Shown here: positions 7,932-17,342 of the stretch, piece by piece
Position numbering within the stretch: position 1 is the stretch's first letter
Layout: every line of letters starts with the position of its first letter
NCBI RefSeq assembly: GCF_051846915.1
Contig: NZ_JBPYCR010000001.1
Coordinates: forward strand, 205,782 to 269,781
Origin: JBPYCR01 sp051846915
GTDB taxonomy: Bacteria > Bacillota > Bacilli > Bacillales > Amphibacillaceae
DNA length: 64,000 nt
Reading direction: 5' to 3'
The notes under the pieces: generated by a model
Databases searched by the model: none
Seen by the model: the letters and a program-made list of their open reading frames with translations, nothing else
What the model was told of the DNA's origin: nothing
Made by a program: the position numbers and the translations under genes

Positions 7932-8570
7932 TTAATTTTTATTGTCAGATGGTAAAGTTTGCATTAGCTCAAAGAAATATTTAGAATCGCCAGTATTAAA
8001 ATAGTTATACCAAGATTCTAATGTGTTTGACTCAAAAACACCTAAGCACTCAATAATTTGTTTCGTCCATAGCAAAGCTTCAGTGGAACCAGCAGTAATA
8101 AGGTTACTAGATGCAATAGATGGTTGGTCTATATAAAAATTTTGTCCTTTATAATCAGAGCTAACCATTTCAAGGAATCCCGGTCCATTGCTAGTATGCG
8201 GACGGTTATCTAGTATCCCAGAATTAGCAAGTGCTGCGGTAGCACCACAGATTGCACATACTGTAGCACCTACAGAGAGCAACTCACTTGCTTTTACAAA
8301 AATAGCTTCATGCTTTGGATCATTCCATGTATCTGCACCTGGTAATAACAACATGCTTGTTTCGCTTACAATAATGTCATCAATTAAGTTGTCAGGAATT
8401 ATTGTCATTCCGCCCATTGTACTGATTGATTGTTTGGAGTAACTGACTGTTTTAATCGATAATTGATTCGCGTCTTCTTTGAAAAATCTCCTAGAATTCA
8501 ACTCCGAAGTAACAAATCCTAGTTCCCAGTCAGCTAAAGTATCAAGTACATAAATATAGATTGTTTTCAT
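7932..8570 (-). CDS. DJ-1/PfpI family type 1 glutamine-amidotransferase-like protein
   Basis: Member of the DJ-1/ThiJ/PfpI superfamily (212 residues), similar in build to B. subtilis YdeA. The nucleophile elbow is in AICGATAALA (Cys about residue 109), with SNGPGFL following and an early glutamate in DTLADWELG. These proteins act as glyoxalases, chaperones or proteases; none can be assigned here. It is divergent from a WYL-domain regulator across a 120-bp gap with a perfect palindrome, so it is probably that regulator's target. The ATG follows GGAGG. Confidence 0.85.
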   Translation of the reverse strand: MKTIYIYVLDTLADWELGFVTSELNSRRFFKEDANQLSIKTVSYSKQSISTMGGMTIIPDNLIDDIIVSETSMLLLPGADTWNDPKHEAIFVKASELLSVGATVCAICGATAALANSGILDNRPHTSNGPGFLEMVSSDYKGQNFYIDQPSIASSNLITAGSTEALLWTKQIIECLGVFESNTLESWYNYFNTGDSKYFFELMQTLPSDNKN

Positions 8571-8627
8571 AGTTTTCCTCCATATGATTGTAATAGATTA
8601 ATTGTTTTATTATTATTATACTTATCT

Positions 8628-8660
8628 ATTGTTGACAACAATATGGCAACAATCTAGAAT
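8628..8660 (+). promoter_or_regulatory. Promoter with overlapping palindromic operator, WYL regulator / DJ-1 intergenic
   Basis: Plus-strand TTGACA (8632-8637) and TAGAAT (8655-8660) are 17 bases apart, an almost ideal SigA promoter for the regulator. The perfect 15-bp palindrome ATTGTTGACAACAAT (8628-8642) covers the -35, and a third half-site GCAACAAT follows in the spacer. A regulator bound here would block its own promoter and affect the divergent gene, whose likely -10 TATAAT lies about 12 bases to the left. Confidence 0.7.
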
Positions 8661-8690
8661 GACGAAATCTTTTTGAAAGGCGGTTAACAG

Positions 8691-9623
8691 ATGAAAGTTA
8701 GCAGGCTTGTTAGCATTATTATGATACTACTCGATAAAGAACGATTAGGCGCACAGGAGTTAGCAAATATATTTGAAGTTTCAACTCGCACAATCTACCG
8801 TGATATAGATGCCATCAACATGGCAGGCATTCCAATTTGCTCAACATCGGGGGTAGGAGGTGGCTTTGAAATCATGAAGAATTATAAAATTGATAGAAAA
8901 GTTTTTTCAACTACTGATATTTCTACAATTTTGACAGGACTCTCTAGTCTCTCCAATATGATACAAAGTGACGAACTGGTAAACGCCCTTGCGAAAGTAA
9001 AAAGTTTTATCCCAGTGGATAGAGTTGACGAAATCAAATTAAAAACAGATCAAATACATATTGATTTAAGTAAGTGGATAGATTATAGGAACGTAAAACC
9101 ATATTTAGAAATCATAAAAACAGGTTTACAAGATAGCAAGCTACTTTCGTTTGAATATACCGACCGTCATGGAAATAAAACTGAACGAGAAGCTGAACCA
9201 CATCAAATTGTATTGAAGGGTAATCATTGGTATTTTCAAGGATACTGTTATAAAAGAAATGATTTTCGTCTGTTTAAATTAGCTCGTATATCAAATCTAA
9301 AATTAGAAAAGATTTTTTTTACGCCACGAGATTATCAAAAACCACTATTGGACTTTACTGATATTTTGGCAACTATACAATTAAAGATCAAACTTCGTAT
9401 TCATAAATCTGTCATGGATAGAGCGCTTGATTATTGTATGTATGAACATTTTTCACCAGACGGTGATGAGTACTACATTGTTACCTTCCCTTTTATAGAA
9501 AACGAATATTATTACAATATCCTTTTAAGTTTTGGTGATAAATGTGAATGTTTAGAGCCTTTACATATCCGAAAAGAATTGAAACGGAAAATACATGATA
9601 TAGCTAACCTATATGAAAATTAA
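8691..9623 (+). CDS. HTH + WYL-domain transcriptional regulator, YobV/YafY-like
   Basis: 310-residue one-component regulator. An N-terminal DeoR-type HTH_11 (residues about 5-60, STRTIYRDIDAINMAGI as recognition helix) is followed by a WYL domain (about 135-210; here the WYL triad appears as HWYFQGYC) that senses an unknown small ligand, and a WCX-like C-terminal part. The ATG follows GAAAGGCGG. It is divergent from the DJ-1/PfpI gene with a shared palindromic operator, so autoregulation and control of that gene are the simplest model. Confidence 0.88.
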   Translation: MKVSRLVSIIMILLDKERLGAQELANIFEVSTRTIYRDIDAINMAGIPICSTSGVGGGFEIMKNYKIDRKVFSTTDISTILTGLSSLSNMIQSDELVNALAKVKSFIPVDRVDEIKLKTDQIHIDLSKWIDYRNVKPYLEIIKTGLQDSKLLSFEYTDRHGNKTEREAEPHQIVLKGNHWYFQGYCYKRNDFRLFKLARISNLKLEKIFFTPRDYQKPLLDFTDILATIQLKIKLRIHKSVMDRALDYCMYEHFSPDGDEYYIVTFPFIENEYYYNILLSFGDKCECLEPLHIRKELKRKIHDIANLYEN

Positions 9624-9757
9624 ATCAAGAATCTCAATTTTATCTTTAGTTAAATCTGTTGCTATTTATCAAGATAAAGTATTGCCATTTAAAACTAAAA
9701 ATGACATGTATATACTCTACCAAAAATATTCCCTACCAAATTCAATTTAAAAAAATT

Positions 9758-9789
9758 CCCTACCAAAGTTTTTTCTTGGCAGGGTTTTT
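9758..9789 (+). terminator. Terminator after WYL regulator
   Basis: CCCTACCAAAG pairs with CTTGGCAGGG (one mismatch, one bulge) around a T6 loop and is followed by TTTTT. A second partial copy of the left arm, TTCCCTACCAAA, lies about 25 bases upstream. It faces guaA, which converges from the other side. Confidence 0.8.
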
Positions 9790-9885
9790 GATAGGCACCT
9801 ATCTTGTTTTTCACTTTTTTCGTTCATTTTAGCTTAGGGCAAATGCTGTTAAATAGTCATTCCCACTTCAAATTAAGTTGTAGTT

Positions 9886-11415
9886 TTACTCCCACTCAAT
9901 CGTTGCTGGTGGCTTGCTTGTAATATCATACACAACTCGATTCACTTGCGTAACTTCCTGGACAATCCGGGATGAAATTTTCTCCAATACGTCCCACGGA
10001 ATGCGTGCCCAGTCGGATGTCATTCCATCAACAGAGTGAACGGCACGTAATCCTACCGTATAATCATACGTCCGCGCATGATCGGCGACACCGACACTGC
10101 GTATATTCGGCAGTATGGCGAAGTATTGCCAAATATCTCGATCCAAACCGGCATTAGCAATTTCTTCCCGCAAAATAGCATCTGCTTCACGGACAATTGA
10201 CAATTTTTCCTCTGTTACTTCACCAAGAACACGAATTCCGAGTCCCGGCCCTGGAAATGGCTGGCGCCAAACAATTTGATCCGGCAAACCGAGGGCTGTG
10301 CCTAGTTCACGTACTTCATCTTTAAACAGCATACGGATCGGTTCAATTAATTCAAATTGCATATCTTCCGGTAATCCACCGACATTATGATGTGATTTAA
10401 CTACTTTCCCTGTATCTGTTCCGCTTTCAATAACATCACTATATACCGTTCCTTGAGCTAAAAATTTGATGTTGGTCAGTTTGTTCGCTTCGTCATCAAA
10501 GACATCAATAAATTCTTTTCCAATAATCTTACGCTTTTTCTCTGGGTCTTCAACAGATTTCAATTTGGATAAAAACCGTTCTTGTGCATCGACCTTAATG
10601 ATATTCATGGAAAAATCGTCAGCAAGTGACTTCATCACCTGTTCAGCTTCGTTTTTCCGTAAAAGCCCATGATCAACAAATATACACGTCAGCTGATTAC
10701 CGATTGCTTTATGGATTAGAGCTGCAACAACAGATGAATCAACCCCACCGCTTAACGCACATAAAACCTTTTCTTCTCCCACTTGTTTTCGAATATTGTC
10801 TATTTCCGCTTCCATAAAACGGTCAATCGTCCATTCGCCACGACACCCGCTTATTGTAAATAAAAACTGCTTTAAGATATCTGCTCCAAATTCGGATTCA
10901 TCTACTTCCGGATGAAACTGCAATCCATACATTTGCTTACTGTTATCACCGATTGCAGCCACAGGGCCTTCATTGCTTGAAGCAAGTACCGCAAAAGAAG
11001 CAGGTGCTTTTTGCACGATATTGCCACGGCTCATCCATACTGCTTGTTCATTTGGGGTTCCTTTAAATAAATGTGCATCTTCGTTTATAGTTATGATGTC
11101 TTTTTCATACGTTTTAGCGCCGTCTTGTTCTAGTTCGCCGCCAAAATGAAGTGCCATCAGTTGCATACCATAACAAATGCCCAATACCGGAATACCTAAG
11201 GAAAAAATTTCCTCATCACAGCGAAAGTCATTTTCGTCTCCAATTTGATGTGGTCCACCTGAAAGAATAATGGCCTTTGGATTCTTTGCTTTTATTTCAG
11301 TTGCTGTCAGTTTATGGGAATGCAGTTCACTATATACACCCATTCCTCTAATTTTCCTTGTTAGAAGTTGGTTATAAGAACTCCCAAAATCCAATACGAT
11401 TACCATTTCATCCAT
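9886..11415 (-). CDS. guaA: GMP synthase (glutamine-hydrolysing)
   Basis: Last step of GMP synthesis: XMP + Gln + ATP to GMP. An N-terminal class I glutamine amidotransferase has Cys81 in GICYGMQ and His168/Glu170 in QFHPE. An ATP pyrophosphatase domain follows with the PP-loop SGGVDSS (222-228), then the C-terminal dimerisation domain ending in the canonical SKPPATIEWE. At 509 residues it is full length. The ATG follows AAGGGG. It is the last gene of the yeaC-yeaD-yebA-guaA chain, as in B. subtilis, 45 bases after the transglutaminase gene. Confidence 0.98.
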   Translation of the reverse strand: MDEMVIVLDFGSSYNQLLTRKIRGMGVYSELHSHKLTATEIKAKNPKAIILSGGPHQIGDENDFRCDEEIFSLGIPVLGICYGMQLMALHFGGELEQDGAKTYEKDIITINEDAHLFKGTPNEQAVWMSRGNIVQKAPASFAVLASSNEGPVAAIGDNSKQMYGLQFHPEVDESEFGADILKQFLFTISGCRGEWTIDRFMEAEIDNIRKQVGEEKVLCALSGGVDSSVVAALIHKAIGNQLTCIFVDHGLLRKNEAEQVMKSLADDFSMNIIKVDAQERFLSKLKSVEDPEKKRKIIGKEFIDVFDDEANKLTNIKFLAQGTVYSDVIESGTDTGKVVKSHHNVGGLPEDMQFELIEPIRMLFKDEVRELGTALGLPDQIVWRQPFPGPGLGIRVLGEVTEEKLSIVREADAILREEIANAGLDRDIWQYFAILPNIRSVGVADHARTYDYTVGLRAVHSVDGMTSDWARIPWDVLEKISSRIVQEVTQVNRVVYDITSKPPATIEWE

Positions 11416-11460
11416 TTTATCTACCCCTTACTTTTGCCTGAATTCGCAAGTTGAAATTTT

Positions 11461-13623
11461 TTATGAGAAGATTTGTTTCATAAGTCGCTTCCAAACATGA
11501 AAAAATGTTTCGCCATTTATGTTCTTTAGTTTATCATTATATAACATTTGTTCATAATAATTTGTTAGAAGTTCCATTTCGTTTGTGCCGTATTTTTGGT
11601 CGATTATTTTCGCATACTCCCTTAACGTCTGATCTGGTCTTTTGGCGACAGCTTTAACACGTAGAACGTTTAACAAATGAAGGTATGCTTGTTCATAAGT
11701 TTTGACATTGTTATTATGCTCCAATTTTTTTGTTAATAACAACGTTTGCCAACGGAATCGTGTTCTATAAATAATAATAGAAATAAGACTACTAACGATA
11801 ATGCCTGCAATGATATATTTCCAGGCCGCGCTGTTTTTACTGTCTGTCGGTTTTTCCTGCTCCTTTTCTTCCTCTTCTTCATCATTAGATTCTGGCTCAT
11901 TTTCTTCCTCATCCGGCTCATTATCGGTCGGAGTTTCGCTGTAAAAATCAGCTAAATTATTGAATCCTTGTGTTGGCTCGAACGGCACCCAGCCAATTTC
12001 CGGAAAATACACTTCCACCCAAGAATGGGCATTGGCATTTGTGATTTCATAAATGTCCATTTCGTCCTGCCCATCTTCAACCTCGCCTATTTTTTCGCCG
12101 CTCGTAAATCCTTTCACCCACCTTGCTGGTATGTCCAATGTACGAAGCATGACGACCATCGACGTGGAAAAATTATCGCAGTAGCCCCGTTTCGTATCAA
12201 ACAAAAATTGATCAACATAATCTTCTTCCTCTTTAGGAACCGGGATGTTTTCCGTCTGATAAACGAATCCGTTCCGGTTAAAATACTGTTCTATTGCAAG
12301 TGCTTTTTCATACCGGGTCATCTTAGAAGCAGCGACTTCCTCTGCTAGTTCATATACTTGTTGTGGCAGTTTATCCGGGAGCACGGTGTATTGGTCTTTA
12401 ATTCGCTGTGGGTCTTGAGCGGTTGCCTTTTGCAGTTCCTTAACCGAAAATTGCGGTTCTTCATATGTCATCGCATAGTTATCCAATCGGACTGTTTCAC
12501 CGGCAACTTTGGTTTCAATTGCTTCTGTTTCCCTGTTCAAACGCAATTGCGTATTTATTTCCGTATGTACTTCTCGAATACCGTATGGATAAATTAATTT
12601 CTCCATCGGGTTGTTTCCTTGGAAGTCAATTTCAGCCCTTTTAGATATGGTGTCTGTATTATCAGAAAACGTTCGCAACATAATATTATCCTTCATTTGG
12701 GTCTCATATGCCGGTTCCTTTGATTGTATCCATCCTTTTCCTGTATAGATGTCTTTCGTTTCCACCCGCCAATAATGCTCGCTGTCCACTACTGCCCGGA
12801 AAACAGGAGTATGATCTTGTTCAAAAGAACCTCCAAGTCTGGAATCATCCTCTCCATAACCTGCCTTCTTTATTTCGGCGTCTTTATTTTTTTCATCTTC
12901 ACTCATCCCAGCTTTCTTTATATAAGGTACAGGATCAGGCCATTGTGGACCGACCTTTGGAGCAGCATATCCAATTATAGCCGAGACAGACACAACAACT
13001 GCTAATGGAATGATCCAAGCAGGTAAATGTTTTAACCATGATAAACGGAGTGATTCTTGTTCCGTCTTTTTCATAACATTTGTTAGGCCAAGGGCAACAA
13101 ATGCGAGGATGAACGTTCTAATAACTGCCATTTCGGCTTGGTATCCTGTAAATGTATCCAATATCGTTATATAAATAAAGGTTAATAAAATAAACAGAAA
13201 TATACGTTTCGCTTCAACGAACCAATAATAAACCAAATAACTCATTAACCAAATTAAACCGAGCAACAACATGCTCCGAAACATATCTGTCATTAAATAC
13301 CAGTCGCGGGAAAAGAATGCTTCCATGTTAAAAGCCGCTTCCACCCATAACTCTTCTAGCCAAATGACACTAAAAAAAGGTGTTCGTCCATATAATGCAT
13401 GTACGATGAAAAGGAGCCCCGCCCCTTTTAATGTAAAAGCAATCCACCATTTAACTTGAAATAAGGAGAGCAAAAAGCAAAAGACGGTAAAAATGATAAA
13501 AACCGTAATATCACTCGTATCTGTTACTATTTTTAACGGATACAACCACTCCAAAAATAAAAAAAGTCCGCACAAATAAATAAATACGGAATAAAAAAAT
13601 GGGACTGCACGGCTGTCGGTCAT
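11461..13623 (-). CDS. yebA: Membrane transglutaminase-like protein, YebA family (DUF3488/TgpA-type)
   Basis: 720-residue membrane protein. About six N-terminal helices are followed by an extracytoplasmic transglutaminase-like domain with Cys in GYCDNFSTS, His in NAHSW, and Glu replacing the usual Asp in VPFEPTQGF, as in the TgpA group. An acidic EEENEPESNDEEEEEKE spacer, one more helix and a cytoplasmic DUF4129-like tail follow. Its stop overlaps nothing downstream, but its ATG overlaps the stop of the DUF58 gene, so the MoxR-DUF58-transglutaminase trio is translated as a unit. The biochemical role in Bacillaceae is not established. Confidence 0.9.
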   Translation of the reverse strand: MTDSRAVPFFYSVFIYLCGLFLFLEWLYPLKIVTDTSDITVFIIFTVFCFLLSLFQVKWWIAFTLKGAGLLFIVHALYGRTPFFSVIWLEELWVEAAFNMEAFFSRDWYLMTDMFRSMLLLGLIWLMSYLVYYWFVEAKRIFLFILLTFIYITILDTFTGYQAEMAVIRTFILAFVALGLTNVMKKTEQESLRLSWLKHLPAWIIPLAVVVSVSAIIGYAAPKVGPQWPDPVPYIKKAGMSEDEKNKDAEIKKAGYGEDDSRLGGSFEQDHTPVFRAVVDSEHYWRVETKDIYTGKGWIQSKEPAYETQMKDNIMLRTFSDNTDTISKRAEIDFQGNNPMEKLIYPYGIREVHTEINTQLRLNRETEAIETKVAGETVRLDNYAMTYEEPQFSVKELQKATAQDPQRIKDQYTVLPDKLPQQVYELAEEVAASKMTRYEKALAIEQYFNRNGFVYQTENIPVPKEEEDYVDQFLFDTKRGYCDNFSTSMVVMLRTLDIPARWVKGFTSGEKIGEVEDGQDEMDIYEITNANAHSWVEVYFPEIGWVPFEPTQGFNNLADFYSETPTDNEPDEEENEPESNDEEEEEKEQEKPTDSKNSAAWKYIIAGIIVSSLISIIIYRTRFRWQTLLLTKKLEHNNNVKTYEQAYLHLLNVLRVKAVAKRPDQTLREYAKIIDQKYGTNEMELLTNYYEQMLYNDKLKNINGETFFHVWKRLMKQIFS

Positions 13624-14861
13624 TATGCATTCACCTCAATTACCTTTTTTCTCCATTGCTTTTCCGAAACTGTATAAACGTTCGCTTGTCTCTTCCGTAG
13701 CATATGAATTAGCTCTTGTTCAGCAACGGAAGTCGTTTTTTCAAATCGAACGAAAATAACCGTGATCGAGTAAAGCTGCTGTATCATTTGAACAATCGTT
13801 TCTGCCATCTGCTTATCCAGTCGTGGTGTAATAAGAATGTTAATGGAAGTACGTTTTTGCTGGATAAGCGTTACTTTAAAAACGAGAGAAAACTGATTGC
13901 CACGGGGTTGAAGGCTTGTTAGATGACGAGCAATATTTTCCTGTGCATCGGCATCTTTAAACACAGGAAAAGAAGCTGTTGTGGCTCCGATTGTTGTAAA
14001 TGTAGCCGGATCATTCCACTTACTGTTGATAATAGAAAAAGCCAATTCAACTGCTGCTTCAAATGCAAGTGCATTCCCATTATAATCCGATGCATTCAAA
14101 ATGATATGTTTGCCGCTTTTTTCCTCTCGCTCGAACTCTTTCGTCATCATTTTACTTTTCCGAGCTGTTTGTTTCCAATCGATCCAAGATAAGTTATCCC
14201 CTGGCACATATTCCCGACTGCTTCGCACATCGTTTGACGGTTTAGCAAACACGGATGTCGAAACGTCCTTTTCTTCATTAAGTACTTTCTTTATGCGAAT
14301 CGCACGCTTGCGTGGATAAACAATTAATTCATCATGCAGCGGTCGCATATGTTTTTTTTGAATAAATCCAAACAGATCTCCAGTTTCCACGTACAGATGC
14401 GTGAAGTAATGCTCTCCACGAGTTACAGCATCGATTTCATACGTATAGTGTATAGTCCTCTGGAACCATGGAAAAAGGAGTGTTTTCCCTGTTTCTTTCA
14501 TGTGCAAAGGCTCTTTCATCAATTGAGCTTTCTTATTATCGCAAGGATCCTCTTTAAATCCCGTACGTAACATATCCTCCAACAGACAATAAGCAAGTGG
14601 ATAGGGAACAAGCCTTCTTGCGGTAATCGTCACAGTAATTTTTTCGCCAGCCTGTACAACGGAGCGTGATAGCTCTCTTGTTATTTTCCAGTTCGAAATT
14701 GGATAAAGAGACAGGCTAATAAGATAAATACCAATTGGAAAAAAACTAAAAAATAAAAACCAGCTTACAAATCCACCTTGAAACATAGCGTAGGAAAACA
14801 AGGCAATCAAAAGCACAATAATTAAAACAAAACCGACAAATGTTCGCAAACCCGTTTTCAT
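13623..14861 (-). CDS. yeaD: DUF58 domain protein, YeaD-like
   Basis: 412 residues: two N-terminal membrane helices, a linker, and the DUF58 core with RSSREYVPGDNLSWIDWKQTARK, the signature of the family, followed by a vWA-like region. These proteins work with MoxR AAA ATPases and membrane transglutaminase-like partners, both of which flank it here with one-base or stop/start overlaps. The function in this genus is unknown; involvement in envelope assembly is inferred from the partners. Confidence 0.9.
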   Translation of the reverse strand: MKTGLRTFVGFVLIIVLLIALFSYAMFQGGFVSWFLFFSFFPIGIYLISLSLYPISNWKITRELSRSVVQAGEKITVTITARRLVPYPLAYCLLEDMLRTGFKEDPCDNKKAQLMKEPLHMKETGKTLLFPWFQRTIHYTYEIDAVTRGEHYFTHLYVETGDLFGFIQKKHMRPLHDELIVYPRKRAIRIKKVLNEEKDVSTSVFAKPSNDVRSSREYVPGDNLSWIDWKQTARKSKMMTKEFEREEKSGKHIILNASDYNGNALAFEAAVELAFSIINSKWNDPATFTTIGATTASFPVFKDADAQENIARHLTSLQPRGNQFSLVFKVTLIQQKRTSINILITPRLDKQMAETIVQMIQQLYSITVIFVRFEKTTSVAEQELIHMLRKRQANVYTVSEKQWRKKVIEVNA

Positions 14862-15811
14862 TAAATTGTTTCCTTTCGAATCGGTATATCACAACTTTCA
14901 ATAATTTCATCTATCACATGATCACTCGTAAATCCTTCATAACCGGCTTCAGCACTTAATCGCATCCGATGAGTAAATACAAATGGCGCCAAATATTTCA
15001 CATCATCCGGAAGAACGTATTCACGACCGGAAATATAAGCATATGCTTTTGCCGCTTCCATTAAAGCGATGGAACCTCTCGGACTGACGCCTAACCGAAC
15101 ATGCTGATGATTCCTCGTTTCTGTAGCCAACTGGACAATATAACGTTGGACATTTTCAGCAATATATACGGTTTGAACTGCTTTTTGGATTTTGAGTAAG
15201 TCTTCTTTACTCAAAACAGGCAAAATGCTTTCAAGCTGCTGATCGCCTGAAGAACGATTGAGTAGCTGCATTTCTTCATTAAAATCAGGGTAACCCATGT
15301 TTAATTTAAAAAGAAATCGGTCCAGTTGTGCTTCCGGAAGTGTATACGTTCCGTCATATTCGATCGGGTTTTGTGTTGCCATTACAAAAAACGGATCATT
15401 CAAGGACATCGTTGTACCATCGACAGTTACACTTTGCTCTTCCATTCCTTCCAATAATGCGGATTGTGTTTTCGGCGATGTTCGATTAATTTCATCTGCC
15501 AAAATAATATTTCCAAAAATTGGTCCACTGCGAAACTCAAACTCTAGTTTTTGAGGATGAAATATGGATACACCGGTAACATCAGAAGGTAATAAATCAG
15601 GAGTAAATTGAACTCTATTAAAGGAGCAATCAAGAGATTTCGCAAGCGCTCGTACGAGCATTGTTTTCCCTACTCCAGGTACGTCTTCCAATAACACATG
15701 CCCACGTGCCAACAATGCGACAATGCTTAGTGTCACAATGTTTTCTTTTCCAATAATGATTTGATTTATGTTGTTTAATACTTTTTCAAGCTTTTCACTA
15801 TATTCAAGCAT
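14861..15811 (-). CDS. yeaC: MoxR-family AAA+ ATPase, YeaC-like
   Basis: 316-residue AAA_3 ATPase with Walker A DVPGVGKT (residues 43-50), Walker B LADEINR (104-110), sensor 1 ATQNPIEYDGTYTLPEAQLDRF and sensor 2 SPRGS. MoxR proteins act as chaperone-like remodellers of partner complexes. It is first in the four-gene chain, and the ATG follows GGGAGG by 7 bases. Its stop overlaps the DUF58 start. Confidence 0.94.
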   Translation of the reverse strand: MLEYSEKLEKVLNNINQIIIGKENIVTLSIVALLARGHVLLEDVPGVGKTMLVRALAKSLDCSFNRVQFTPDLLPSDVTGVSIFHPQKLEFEFRSGPIFGNIILADEINRTSPKTQSALLEGMEEQSVTVDGTTMSLNDPFFVMATQNPIEYDGTYTLPEAQLDRFLFKLNMGYPDFNEEMQLLNRSSGDQQLESILPVLSKEDLLKIQKAVQTVYIAENVQRYIVQLATETRNHQHVRLGVSPRGSIALMEAAKAYAYISGREYVLPDDVKYLAPFVFTHRMRLSAEAGYEGFTSDHVIDEIIESCDIPIRKETI

Positions 15812-16060
15812 CTATAATCCTCCCAAATTAACAATCTTCATCATCTACATTAACTATACTAAAAGCACTCATTAGAATACAACTTGTGTTATTCACTTCT
15901 ATACATATACAGAATGTACATGAGCACTAATTTTTATACTGTACTCCAATTTGAAATGCTTAATTTTTATCATACCCTTCTTTGTCAGTATTTACGCCGT
16001 TTGTTTAAATAAAATAAGGGTATATAATCCGTATACGATTATATTATTGGAGGATTTTAC

Positions 16061-16927
16061 ATGACAACTCTAGTAAATTATGTAAAAGCACTAAAAATTG
16101 AGGTTAAAAAAGATAACATACCACTGCTTGCTGCTGCCCAAGCATATTACTATTTACTTTCCATCGTTCCATTACTTATCGTATGTTTTACGATCATTCC
16201 CTATTTAAATATTGATCCGCAAAATATCATATCTCTATTAGAGGACCTATTACCAAGCGGGATCGCTACCATATTTTCCGAAAACATTGTTAATATCATT
16301 GAAACGCCGCGCGGAGGGCTGCTTACCTTTGGGATCATTGGTTCTTTATGGGCTACCTCCAATGGAATTAACGCCTTCATCAAAGCAGTCAACGAAGCAT
16401 ATGAAGTGGATGAGTCAAGGTCGTTTATAAAGGTTAGACTCCTTGCCATCGTCCTTACGCTTGGAATGATTGCATCCATTATCATTTCCATCCTACTGCC
16501 AATATTCGGAAACGTCATCATTGATTTTTTTGACTCTTGGATTGGCATCAGTTCATCTATGGTGATCCTTTTACAATTTGCCAGGTGGGTATTTAGCATA
16601 TTGATCATCGGATTCATTTTACTAGCTCTTTACCACTTTGCGCCAAATAAAAAGATACCATTTAAACATATTATTCCGGGTGCGCTAACTGCAAGTACGT
16701 TATGGATTTTGATTTCGTTAGGGTTTTCTTTTTACGTGAGTAACTTCGGTAATTATTCAGCAACATATGGAAGCATGGGCGGAATTATTATTTTAATGAT
16801 CTGGTTTTTCTTAACAGGATTGATCTTAACGATTGGAGCAGAAATTAACGTCATTCATCACCGAAATCAACTAAGAAAAGCGCAAGCGCCCTGTTCAGCC
16901 CCGACAAGCTTAAGCAAGAATTCGTAG
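16061..16927 (+). CDS. YihY/BrkB family inner-membrane protein with repeat-derived C terminus
   Basis: 288 residues with six hydrophobic helices and the family motifs AAQAYYYLLSIVPLL near the N terminus, NGINAFIKAVNEAYEV, and GSMGGIIILMIWFFLTGLILTIGAEIN near the C terminus. The family is often mis-called ribonuclease BN; its role is unknown. The ATG follows GGAGG. From base 16873 the frame runs into dispersed repeat copy C, so about the last 18 residues (from LRKAQAPC on) are encoded by the repeat and replace the native tail. Confidence 0.9.
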   Translation: MTTLVNYVKALKIEVKKDNIPLLAAAQAYYYLLSIVPLLIVCFTIIPYLNIDPQNIISLLEDLLPSGIATIFSENIVNIIETPRGGLLTFGIIGSLWATSNGINAFIKAVNEAYEVDESRSFIKVRLLAIVLTLGMIASIIISILLPIFGNVIIDFFDSWIGISSSMVILLQFARWVFSILIIGFILLALYHFAPNKKIPFKHIIPGALTASTLWILISLGFSFYVSNFGNYSATYGSMGGIIILMIWFFLTGLILTIGAEINVIHHRNQLRKAQAPCSAPTSLSKNS

Positions 16928-17010
16928 TGACGGTTTTTGTCACGAAGAATTCTTGCTTAAGACCTCGAGGGGCTGGGCGCTTAAGCTAGACAACTATGCG
17001 CAAAATTTTT
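16873..17010. repeat. Dispersed hairpin repeat, copy C
   Basis: Same end blocks and core as copies B and D. CTTAAGCAAGAATTC on the left pairs with GAATTCTTGCTTAAG on the right (15 of 15), with GTGAC/GTCAC around a GGTTTTT loop, and outer CCCC/GGGG and AAGCGCC/GGCGCTT pairings. It overlaps the 3' end of the YihY gene. The rest of the gap to 17342 holds only a GAGCATGA/TCATGCTC hairpin at 17238-17257 and no gene that I can see. Confidence 0.9.
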
Positions 17011-17342
17011 ATACTTTCTGACCTTGAAAAAAAAGGCATCTTCATCCGAACCCGCGAATAAAATGGTTTAATTGCCTATCAAGATATCCTATTGCTTACG
17101 ATCAATCTAATTAGATGTCAATGGTCAGTAAGTAAGTGTGGGTTAATGTTGGATAAGAAACTTGTTTCAATTAGGCAGGAAGGGGTAAGGAGAAATGATA
17201 CATGACCTGTCGTGTGAATGTCAAAAATGGGGTGGGGGAGCATGAAAACTCATGCTCTCTAAATAGTATCATAGACTAGAATTCGACCAAGATCAGTCGT
17301 TTATACGTATATTCATATATGTATTGCTCATACTAGCTTTAA

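Noticed and set aside
17238..17257. GAGCATGA/TCATGCTC hairpin as terminator of hemAT
   Set aside because: No T-run follows on either strand, and it lies nearly 90 bases past the stop. I leave it as an unexplained hairpin.
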